Of a stretch of DNA of 7,528 nt, positions 1 through 5,176 are shown in pieces; position 1 is the stretch's first letter, and each line of letters starts with the position of its first letter. Where the stretch lies: NCBI GenBank assembly GCA_964352535.1, contig CAYGSW010000272.1, positions 1-7,528 on the forward strand, in the 5' to 3' direction. This stretch comes from Granulosicoccus sp964352535 (GTDB lineage Bacteria; Pseudomonadota; Gammaproteobacteria; Granulosicoccales; Granulosicoccaceae). The notes below the pieces were generated by a model. It was not told the origin of the DNA. It saw only the letters and a list, made by a program, of their open reading frames with translations, and ran no database searches. The position numbers were made by a program, and so were the translations under genes.

Positions 1-143
1 ATTTTCTCTATTCTCTATTCTCTATTCTCTATTCTCTGCTGGATCGTATCTCTGCTAGCTTGTAATCATGGTCATAGATAATCGAATATTCGTTGTCGAC
101 AAATCAGGTGATTGCTCACGTTCCACACGAGGCGAGGTCGTGC
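1..143. other. Non-coding stretch downstream of ribH2
   Basis: No convincing gene is seen; a 61-codon open frame starting at 93 on the plus strand only shadows the lumazine synthase gene. Besides the heptamer array it holds a 10-bp perfect palindrome CGAATATTCG (83-92), an NheI-type GCTAGC (54-59) and a SalI-type GTCGAC (95-100). GTAATCATGGTCATAG (62-77) equals the reverse complement of the start of E. coli lacZ. GCTCAC (114-119) followed by TTCCACAC (121-128) resembles the lac operator region. A weak 5-bp hairpin, CACGA with TCGTG (about 125-141), follows the ribH2 stop on its own strand but has no T-run, so no clear terminator can be called. Confidence 0.5.
3..37. repeat. Heptanucleotide tandem repeat (ATTCTCT)n
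   Basis: Four perfect copies of ATTCTCT lie head to tail at 10-37. One more copy with a single mismatch (T for A at the first base) is at 3-9. The array starts almost at the window edge and may extend further left. On the other strand the unit is AGAGAAT. It lies about 107 bp beyond the stop codon of the lumazine synthase gene and inside no recognised reading frame. Seven is not a multiple of three, so if any gene read through it, copy-number change would shift the frame. Nothing here shows that it does. Confidence 0.9.
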
Positions 144-578
144 CTATGTTGCGATAGAAGCCCTCAATCTGGAAATTTCGAGTGCCGCTTTCCCTGCTTC
201 CTTGCCTTTAACTACAAAATGCTCCTGATAAATTCGGGTGTGGTGTTCTGTCTCCTGGAAGTGATGCGGGGTGAGTGACACGGACAGGATCGGCACGCCG
301 GTTTCAAGCCCGGTTTGCATCAACCCACTGACAACAGCTTGTGCTACAAAATCGTGACGATAAATACCTCCATCCACCACCAGAGCGGCGGCTGCCACAG
401 CTGTATACATTCCTGTTAGAGCCAGATCACGCGCTACTAAGGGCATCTCGAACGCCCCAGGCACATCAAACACGTCCACCTGTACCTCGGGAATAACCTG
501 TAGAAATCCAACCAGTGCCTGGTCGACAATGTCGGAGTGCCAGCCTGCTTTTATGAAGGCGAATTTAAAGGTTGTCAT
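144..578 (-). CDS. ribH: 6,7-dimethyl-8-ribityllumazine synthase, type II (RibH2-like)
   Basis: This enzyme condenses 5-amino-6-ribitylaminouracil with 3,4-dihydroxy-2-butanone 4-phosphate to 6,7-dimethyl-8-ribityllumazine, the last intermediate before riboflavin, in the cytoplasm. The 144-residue product closely follows, from memory, the Brucella/Mesorhizobium type II (decameric) enzymes. Visible are FIKAGWH with Trp13 (the aromatic residue that stacks on the pyrimidine), the PGAFEMP loop (40-46), GGIYRHDFVA (70-79) with the conserved His75, SLTPHHF (101-107) and the C-terminal EHFVVKGKEAGKAAL. The ATG at 578 begins right at the conserved core, so the protein lacks the short N-terminal extension of the Brucella enzyme. 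The ribosome site is weak (GCAAAAGCCA just before the ATG). It stands alone, without ribB, ribE or ribD, and is divergent from the BKACE gene. No FMN riboswitch was recognised upstream. Family assignment is firm; whether this is the only lumazine synthase of the cell cannot be told. Confidence 0.95.
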   Translation of the reverse strand: MTTFKFAFIKAGWHSDIVDQALVGFLQVIPEVQVDVFDVPGAFEMPLVARDLALTGMYTAVAAAALVVDGGIYRHDFVAQAVVSGLMQTGLETGVPILSVSLTPHHFQETEHHTRIYQEHFVVKGKEAGKAALEISRLRASIAT

Positions 579-623
579 TGGCTTTTGCTATGCATCACAA
601 GGATTTACTATTAGAGAAACATT

Positions 624-845
624 ATGGCTGAGTATGACGCCAAATTGGCAGCGATTGAGAATTGCTGTGTAATGAAGCCTACCGGGTAGTACTCGGCAGC
701 ATATCGGATGGTGTGCCAAGAGCTGTACCTGAGCTTGTTGCCATTTTGAGATGTCATGATCATGCGCATCTGGCCTCAACCCGATGCGTTTGGGTTTGTC
801 AAGCCGCTGCAGATCATGGTTGGCAGAGATGACCCTAACGAGTAA
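624..845 (+). pseudogene. Possible decayed short reading frame, unidentified
   Basis: An ATG at 624, preceded by a weak AGAGA, opens 21 codons (MAEYDAKLAAIENCCVMKPT...) that stop at TAG 687-689. One base out of frame, 686-748 reads VVLGSISDGVPRAVPELVAI and then L. The first frame resumes after TGA 747-749 and reads from 750 to a TAA at 843-845, including QPDAFGFVKPLQIMVGRDD. Two compensating one-base shifts would give one protein of about 73 residues with an ordinary composition. I do not recognise a family. The alternative, which cannot be excluded, is plain intergenic sequence that happens to read well. The call rests only on how protein-like the segments look. Confidence 0.2.
749..771. promoter_or_regulatory. 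Palindrome in the divergent promoter region, candidate operator
   Basis: A perfect 10-bp palindrome CATGATCATG (755-764) is flanked by the inverted arms AGATG (749-753) and CATCT (767-771), with a one-base asymmetry between inner and outer symmetry. A further outer pair, TTGAG (746-750) and CTCAA (775-779), also exists. Its place between two divergent genes would suit a dimeric repressor or activator controlling one or both, but no regulator gene is present in the window and no known consensus was matched. Confidence 0.3.
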
Positions 846-966
846 GCTTCAGCCGTTACCTGGGTGCGGATTGTCCTGTCGCAAGCCAGTTTTCGATCAT
901 CATAGTGAGGCTGTTCGTGCAGAGTAGGGGTGTACGTCTCATGTCCATTAACTGTCCGGTGCCATC

Positions 967-1800
967 ATGACCAAGCCTTGTATTATCTGTGTTGCCATCA
1001 CGGGTAGCCTGCCAACTAAAGAGAACAATCCGGCGGTGCCTATAACAGTGCCTGAACAGATAGAGAGCACACAGGAAGCCTTTGAGGCTGGTGCCAGCAT
1101 TGCTCATTGTCATGTTCGCAACGACGATCAGACACCCTCGAGCGATCCTGAAAAATTCGCACGTCTGAAGCAAGGACTGGAAAAGCACTGTCCTGGGATG
1201 ATAGTGCAGTTGTCCACTGGCGGTAGATCAGGGGCGGGCAAGGCGCGCGGCGGGATGCTCCCACTGTCTCCTGACATGGCTTCATTATCTGTTGGATCGA
1301 ACAATTTTCCAACACGGGTTTATGAAAATCCTCCTGATCTGGTGGACTGGCTGGCGGCCGAGATGCTCGAGCATGACGTGAAGCCCGAGATCGAGGCGTT
1401 TGATCTTAGTCACATCCTGAAGGCTGCAGACATGTATGCACGTGGCCAGATCAAGGATCTGCCTTATGTGCAGTTCGTGATGGGTGTTAAGAACGCCATG
1501 CCTGCAGACCGAGACGTCTTTAATTACTATGTGCAAACGGTGCATCGCTTGTTTGGTGAAGACGCTCCGTGGTGTGCGGCTGGTATTGGTGCCAATCAGC
1601 TTGTTCTGAATGAGTGGGCTATTGCTCACGGCGGCCATGCACGCACGGGTCTGGAAGACAATGTTCGTTTCGACCGTGCCACGCTTGCGCCTTCCAATGC
1701 GGCGCTGGTCAAACGGACAGTAGACATCTGTAAAAAGTATGAACGTCCCGTTGCCACATGGCGCGAGGCGCGAGACATGCTGGCGTTGCGGGCGGTCTGA
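967..1800 (+). CDS. Beta-keto acid cleavage enzyme (BKACE, DUF849 family)
   Basis: BKACE enzymes are metal-dependent TIM-barrel proteins that take a free 3-oxo acid and acetyl-CoA and return acetoacetate plus the CoA ester of the remaining part. The founding member is Kce (3-keto-5-aminohexanoate cleavage enzyme) of lysine fermentation. The 277 residues match the usual length. Visible are AITGS near the N-terminus, the zinc-binding HCH pair His47/His49, QLSTGG (81-86) with Ser83-Thr84, VGSNNF (109-114), PEIEAFD (140-146), FVMGV, AGIG, and RTGLEDN (226-232) with Arg226, Glu230 (metal) and Asp231. The residue aligned with Kce Glu14 is Leu15, so 3-keto-5-aminohexanoate is unlikely to be the substrate. 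The ATG at 967 has no good Shine-Dalgarno but puts the N-terminus where family members start; an upstream GTG at 960 runs into a stop at once. A 165-bp gap separates it from dctP, so cotranscription is possible but unproven. Confidence 0.92.
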   Translation: MTKPCIICVAITGSLPTKENNPAVPITVPEQIESTQEAFEAGASIAHCHVRNDDQTPSSDPEKFARLKQGLEKHCPGMIVQLSTGGRSGAGKARGGMLPLSPDMASLSVGSNNFPTRVYENPPDLVDWLAAEMLEHDVKPEIEAFDLSHILKAADMYARGQIKDLPYVQFVMGVKNAMPADRDVFNYYVQTVHRLFGEDAPWCAAGIGANQLVLNEWAIAHGGHARTGLEDNVRFDRATLAPSNAALVKRTVDICKKYERPVATWREARDMLALRAV

Positions 1801-1831
1801 AACGGGAGCTAGTCGTGAGTAAACTGACGTG

Positions 1832-1849
1832 ACAACACAATAGTGTTGT
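1832..1849. promoter_or_regulatory. 18-bp inverted repeat, candidate operator upstream of the TRAP operon
   Basis: ACAACAC and GTGTTGT form perfect 7-bp arms around AATA. The site lies 31 bp after the BKACE stop and 116 bp before the dctP start. There is no T-run after it, so a Rho-independent terminator is unlikely. Size and symmetry suit a dimeric transcription factor such as a GntR-, LacI- or IclR-type regulator; the regulator is not in the window. As RNA it could also form a small hairpin at the 3' end of the BKACE message. Confidence 0.45.
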
Positions 1850-1880
1850 GCCTACAATGCACAGGTAGCGTGTTTACGGC

Positions 1881-1908
1881 TTGGCAACTTTAACGTTGAG
1901 CTAGCAAT
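1881..1908 (+). promoter_or_regulatory. Weak sigma70-like promoter candidate for the TRAP operon
   Basis: TTGGCA (1881-1886) resembles a -35 element. TAGCAAT (1902-1908) is a poor -10 after a 15-bp spacer, shorter than the preferred 17. It sits downstream of the 18-bp palindrome and upstream of the leader hairpin, a sensible place, but the match is too weak to rely on. Confidence 0.2.
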
Positions 1909-1918
1909 GCTCGACTTC

Positions 1919-1939
1919 CCGGACGCACTGAGCGTCCGG
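1919..1939 (+). other. Strong hairpin in the dctP leader
   Basis: Arms CCGGACGC and GCGTCCGG form a perfect, GC-rich 8-bp stem with the 5-base loop ACTGA. It ends 26 bases before the dctP ATG and is followed by AT-rich sequence without a T-run. It is therefore unlikely to be an intrinsic terminator; a 5' mRNA-stabilising stem-loop is the more natural reading, or a BKACE 3'-end structure that depends on Rho. Confidence 0.7.
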
Positions 1940-1952
1940 AATGTGAATAAAT

Positions 1953-1960
1953 AAGAGGAA
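1953..1960 (+). promoter_or_regulatory. dctP ribosome binding site
   Basis: AAGAGGAA ends 5 bases before the ATG at 1966, in an A-rich, unstructured stretch just after the leader hairpin. It supports that start and suggests efficient translation of the binding protein. Confidence 0.75.
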
Positions 1961-1965
1961 AACAA

Positions 1966-3012
1966 ATGACTGGAATCAAGTCGGTACTGCGCCCACTCGC
2001 AGTCGCGCTCATCGCCACGGTGGCATCAAGCGGTGCTCTAGCGCAGGAAGTGACACTGAAGATGCATCAGTTTCTGCCAGCGCAAGCCAATGTGCCTGCA
2101 AAGGTTCTGGACGTATGGGCAGACACGGTGGAGGCGGCATCTGAAGGCCGTATCAAGATTGATCGGTTTCCATCCATGCAACTGGGTGGTACGCCACCAG
2201 AGCTGATGGATCAGGCTATTGACGGTATCGCCGACATCGTCTGGACGGTCGTTGGCTACACGCCAGGACGGTTTCCTTCAACGGAGGTGTTCGAATTGCC
2301 CTTCTTTGTTGAGGATGCGCGGGCAGCATCGTGTGCATACTGGAAAATGTTTGAGGATCACATGGCCGATACAGAGTTTGCTGCTGTAAAGATTCTGGGC
2401 ACATGGGTACACGGTCCCGGCATGCTGCACACCAGTGAGCCTGTAAACACGCCTGCAGATCTGCAAGGAATGAAAATCCGCGGTGGTTCGCGACTGGTAA
2501 ACGAATTGCTGGAGCTCTCCGGTGCTACGCCTGTTGGCATGCCGGTCCCTGCGATCCCGGAAGGTCTGTCAAAAGGCGTGATCGACGGTACTACCATCCC
2601 ATGGGAAGTGACCACTGCCTTGAAGATCCCGGAGCTTGTCGAGTTTCATACAGAGTTTGAAGGACCGGCACTTTATAACCTGACGTTCGTGCTGGCGATG
2701 AATAAGGAGGCTTATGAAGGCCTGGCCGATGATCTCAAGGCTGTCATCGACGACAACTCAGGTCTGAATTTTTCGATTTTTGCAGGTGGTACACAAGCTG
2801 ATGCCGATGGTCCAGCCCGTGAATTTGCTGTTGAGAATGGCAACGAAATCATTACAGTCACCGATACCACTGAATGGGCGACTCTGGTTCGTCCCATATA
2901 CGATACGTGGGTAGCAGGTCTGGCAGACAGCGGTATCGATGGCCAGATGCTGATCGATGAGGCGCAAGCACTGATGGCAGGTGAGTGCATGGGAGCTACC
3001 GCTGAGATGTAA
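1966..3012 (+). CDS. dctP: TRAP transporter substrate-binding protein (DctP family)
   Basis: This periplasmic protein binds an organic acid and delivers it to the DctQM membrane pair. Residues 1-26 form a Sec signal peptide: Lys5 and Arg9, a hydrophobic core, and ALA before a cleavage at 26/27, giving a mature protein starting QEVTLKMHQF. The mature fold is typical: SMQLGG (70-75), GYTPGRFPSTEVFELPFF (97-114), and LQGMKIRGGSR (166-176) with Arg172 at the position that normally salt-bridges the ligand's carboxylate. IDGTTIPWEV (206-215) follows. Trp93, Trp147 and Trp213 lie in segments that usually line the pocket, which would fit an aromatic or hydrophobic acid, but this is inference. At 348 residues the length is normal. 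It heads a tight operon; the leader hairpin, good ribosome site and downstream hairpin all point to higher expression than dctQ and dctM. The ligand cannot be read from the sequence. Confidence 0.95.
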   Translation: MTGIKSVLRPLAVALIATVASSGALAQEVTLKMHQFLPAQANVPAKVLDVWADTVEAASEGRIKIDRFPSMQLGGTPPELMDQAIDGIADIVWTVVGYTPGRFPSTEVFELPFFVEDARAASCAYWKMFEDHMADTEFAAVKILGTWVHGPGMLHTSEPVNTPADLQGMKIRGGSRLVNELLELSGATPVGMPVPAIPEGLSKGVIDGTTIPWEVTTALKIPELVEFHTEFEGPALYNLTFVLAMNKEAYEGLADDLKAVIDDNSGLNFSIFAGGTQADADGPAREFAVENGNEIITVTDTTEWATLVRPIYDTWVAGLADSGIDGQMLIDEAQALMAGECMGATAEM

Positions 3013-3018
3013 TTTCGC

Positions 3019-3047
3019 GTGCCGCGACAGCTTGCCTGTCGTGGCAT
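3019..3047 (+). other. Intercistronic stem-loop between dctP and dctQ
   Basis: GCCGCGACAG (3021-3030) pairs with CTGTCGTGGC (3036-3045), including one G-U, around a 5-base loop. A T-A and a G-U pair extend it to 3019-3047. It begins 6 bases after the dctP stop and is not followed by a T-run. Such stem-loops after solute-binding protein genes are known to protect the upstream mRNA from 3' exonucleases and to set a high ratio of binding protein to permease; here that role is inferred from position and strength. Confidence 0.75.
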
Positions 3048-3070
3048 ATCTCACTTCCTGACAGCTCTTG

Positions 3071-3655
3071 ATGCATAATTTCTTCACCAAGCTGGCCCGT
3101 ACCTTCGCGATAATCGGTGGCTTGGTATTAAGCGCAATTATTGTGCTTACCTGTCTGTCGATTGCAGGTCGATCCTTAAACTCTTTATTGCACGCCGAAA
3201 CCCTTCAGGCCCATCTGCCAGGAGTGGCGAACGCACTGCTGGCTATGGGCATCGGCCCCATAAATGGCGACTTCGAAATGGTCGAAGCGGGGATGGCTTT
3301 TGCCATCTTTGCGTTTTTGCCATTGTGTCAACTCAACGGTGCACATGCGTCGGTGGATATCTTCACTGACAGGCTACCGCTCAGGATCAACCGTTCATTA
3401 CGCATGGTGGTCGAGATTATCTTCGCTGCTGTGCTGGTGCTGATTGCTATTCAACTGGTTGCCGGTATGGAGAGCAAGAGAGCGTCAGGGCAAACCACAT
3501 TGTTGATGCAATATCCTGTGTGGTGGGGGTATGCGATCAGCGTACCGGGTGCAATTGCTGCAGCGCTTGTTGCAGCCCACATTGCGCTGTCGCGGTTTAT
3601 CGAAGTGACAACCGGGCGAGTTGTCTTGCCACCAGAATTGGAGTCTGATCATTGA
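3071..3655 (+). CDS. dctQ: TRAP transporter small membrane subunit (DctQ family)
   Basis: This is the four-helix inner-membrane subunit that pairs with DctM and helps dock the binding protein. Four hydrophobic segments are visible in the 194 residues: roughly 10-30 (FAIIGGLVLSAIIVLTCLSI), 72-92 (GMAFAIFAFLPLCQL), 112-135 (EIIFAAVLVLIAIQLVAGM) and 156-178 (YAISVPGAIAAALVAAHIAL). Family marks include the Asn-Gly-Ala-His then VDIFTDRLP stretch after helix 2, and YPVWWGYA before helix 4. The loop between helices 1 and 2 is rather long (about 40 residues). I chose the ATG at 3071 (MHNFFTKL) over the TTG at 3068. Neither has a clear Shine-Dalgarno, so translation may be weak or coupled to dctP. The stop codon overlaps the dctM start. 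Confidence 0.93.
   Translation: MHNFFTKLARTFAIIGGLVLSAIIVLTCLSIAGRSLNSLLHAETLQAHLPGVANALLAMGIGPINGDFEMVEAGMAFAIFAFLPLCQLNGAHASVDIFTDRLPLRINRSLRMVVEIIFAAVLVLIAIQLVAGMESKRASGQTTLLMQYPVWWGYAISVPGAIAAALVAAHIALSRFIEVTTGRVVLPPELESDH
3640..3655 (+). promoter_or_regulatory. dctM ribosome site and TTG start overlapping the dctQ stop
   Basis: GGAG (3640-3643) lies 8 bases before a TTG at 3652. The four bases TTGA (3652-3655) hold both the dctM start and the dctQ stop (TGA), the counterpart of the common ATGA overlap. There is no alternative in-frame ATG or GTG nearby, and the N-terminus (MSDLLIGLLSFPALL) is that of a normal DctM. The arrangement implies translational coupling at roughly equal yield of the two subunits. 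Confidence 0.75.
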
Positions 3656-5148
3656 GTGACCTACTCATCGGTTTGCTCTCCTTTCCGGCGTTGCTAATAC
3701 TGATTTTTCTGCGAGTACCGATTGGACTGGCAATGTTTCTTACCGGGCTTGTGGGCCTGGTTCTGGTCACTGGCGACACCAGCCTGCCGTTTGCAAGGCT
3801 CAAGTCGGAAACCTTCACAACATTCTCGAACTACTCACTGTCCATCGTTCCGATGTTCCTTCTAATGGGGCATTTTGCAACACTCGGTGGCATGAGCCAG
3901 GCCCTGTTCAAGGCTGCAGAAGGTTGGCTTGGTCATCGAAAAGGTGGGGTGGCGATGGCTGCAGTGGGTTCGTGTGCAGGCTTCGGCGCTATCTGCGGAT
4001 CATCGTTGGCCACTGCCGCTACGATGGGGCGGGTAGCGCTACCTGAACTGCGTCGCTACGGCTATGCCGGTGGCTTTGCAACCGCAACACTCGCAGCCGG
4101 AGGCACACTGGGTATCCTGATTCCGCCTTCGGTTGTACTGGTGATCTACGCCATTCTGACCGAACAGAACATTGCCAAGCTGTTTCTTGCAGCCTTTGTT
4201 CCCGGCATCCTGGCAGCCCTTGGCTATATGATTGCCATTGCTATCTATGTGCGGGTAAATCCGGGCTCTGCCGGTACGCGTCCTCGCGTGGCTTACGGTG
4301 AACGGTTCAAAGCCTTGTTTGATGTCTGGCCTGTGCTGCTGGTGTTCCTCCTGGTGGTTGGCGGAATCTACCTGGGTTGGTTTACACCTACAGAGGGCGC
4401 TGCAGTAGGTGCTTTGGGTACTGGTCTTATTGCCTGGGCCGTGGGCGGCCTGAACTGGTCCTCATTGACTGAGAGTTTCTTTGTGACGGCACGAGCCTCG
4501 GCCATGATCTTTTTCATCGTGCTCGGTGCCGCTTTCTACAATGGTTTTCTTGCGTTAACGCAATTGCCGCAAGAGGCGGCCGTGTGGGTCTCGACCAGTG
4601 GCTACAGCCCGCTAGCCGTGCTGGTGTTGATTCTTGTTTTCTATCTGTTACTTGGATGTCTAATGGATAGCCTGTCCATGATCCTGCTGACAATTCCCAT
4701 TTTCTGGCCAATCATGCAGGAACTGGATTTCGGGTTAGTGTCGATGGTGCAATTGCAGAGCGCGCGACTCGATGCATTGATTGCCAGCGGTGCAGAGCTC
4801 CCGGTAACGTTGTTACAGCAAGCGCAGGATATGCTGGCAAGTGGTCAGGCGTTGTCGCGTGAGATGACGCGGGAACTGGGGCTGCGTGGTGTGACTCAAG
4901 GTTCGTTGAACCGGATCAACATTGAGCAGACGGCCATCTGGTTCGGCATTCTTGTGCTTATCGTGGTGGAGGTCGGTTTGATCACGCCGCCGGTAGGTAT
5001 GAATCTGTTTGTCATTAACTCGATGGATCGCAACACGCCTATGGTGGAAACCTACAAGGCGGTTATCTATTTTGTTTTCACCGACCTGATACGCGTAGCG
5101 TTACTGGTGGCGTTTCCGGTTATTACATTGTTGTTGCTGCCGTTGTAG
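3652..5148 (+). CDS. dctM: TRAP transporter large membrane subunit (DctM family) with an internal insert
   Basis: DctM is the multi-helix transport subunit of the inner membrane; it imports the ligand, usually with sodium ions. Conserved blocks are present in order: LRVPIGLAMFL (20-30), SIVPMFLLMGHFA (64-76), CGSSLATAATMG (115-126), GGTLGILIPPS (150-160), GWFTPTEGAA (242-251), LLLGCLMDSLSMILLTIPIF (332-351), and AIWFGILVLIVVEVGLITPPVGMNLFV (428-454). The protein ends in a last hydrophobic helix. It has 498 residues, where about 425-450 is usual. The surplus is a single polar, helix-rich insert at about 361-424, between the block ending PIMQELDFG and the IWFG block. The gene starts at a TTG inside the dctQ stop and is followed after 28 bp by the SDR gene. 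No frameshift or truncation is seen. Confidence 0.95.
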   Translation: MSDLLIGLLSFPALLILIFLRVPIGLAMFLTGLVGLVLVTGDTSLPFARLKSETFTTFSNYSLSIVPMFLLMGHFATLGGMSQALFKAAEGWLGHRKGGVAMAAVGSCAGFGAICGSSLATAATMGRVALPELRRYGYAGGFATATLAAGGTLGILIPPSVVLVIYAILTEQNIAKLFLAAFVPGILAALGYMIAIAIYVRVNPGSAGTRPRVAYGERFKALFDVWPVLLVFLLVVGGIYLGWFTPTEGAAVGALGTGLIAWAVGGLNWSSLTESFFVTARASAMIFFIVLGAAFYNGFLALTQLPQEAAVWVSTSGYSPLAVLVLILVFYLLLGCLMDSLSMILLTIPIFWPIMQELDFGLVSMVQLQSARLDALIASGAELPVTLLQQAQDMLASGQALSREMTRELGLRGVTQGSLNRINIEQTAIWFGILVLIVVEVGLITPPVGMNLFVINSMDRNTPMVETYKAVIYFVFTDLIRVALLVAFPVITLLLLPL

Positions 5149-5162
5149 GTTTAGCGGTTTAT

Positions 5163-5168
5163 AGAGGA
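5163..5168 (+). promoter_or_regulatory. Ribosome binding site of the SDR gene
   Basis: AGAGGA lies 8 bases before the ATG at 5177 in the 28-bp gap after dctM. No terminator or promoter fits in the gap, so the gene is almost surely on the TRAP transcript. Confidence 0.7.
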
Positions 5169-5176
5169 TTTGGTGC

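Larger units (their letters stand above)
579..966. other. Divergent intergenic region ribH2 / BKACE (388 bp)
   Basis: The region must hold promoters for the leftward ribH2 gene and the rightward BKACE gene, but no -35/-10 pair stands out. The best rightward match, TTGTCC (871-876) with GATCAT (895-900), is poor. The region contains the palindrome at 749-771, a weak 5-bp hairpin AACCC/GGGTT (778-796), and a possible decayed frame at 624-845. Longer open frames on the minus strand (588-779 and 856-1188) match no family I know, and the second overlaps the BKACE gene, so they are not called. No RNA gene or FMN riboswitch consensus was recognised. Confidence 0.5.

Noticed and set aside
93..278. 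61-codon open frame on the plus strand
   Set aside because: It runs antisense over the 3' end of the lumazine synthase gene and shows no family feature or ribosome site.
588..779. 63-codon open frame on the minus strand upstream of ribH2
   Set aside because: No ribosome site or recognisable domain; its composition is rich in His and Cys as in chance frames.
579..966. FMN riboswitch upstream of ribH2
   Set aside because: The conserved blocks (such as the GGTGAAATTCC and AGTCCGGATG segments) were looked for on the minus strand and not found by eye.
856..1188. 110-codon open frame on the minus strand overlapping the BKACE start
   Set aside because: Two thirds of it is antisense to the conserved N-terminus of BKACE, and the remaining part matches no known family.
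1831..1939. Rho-independent terminator after the BKACE gene
   Set aside because: Both hairpins in this gap (1832-1849 and 1919-1939) lack a following T-run, so they are described as an operator candidate and a leader stem instead.
3068..3070. TTG start one codon before the dctQ ATG
   Set aside because: The ATG at 3071 is the better codon, and the extra residue adds nothing seen in the family.
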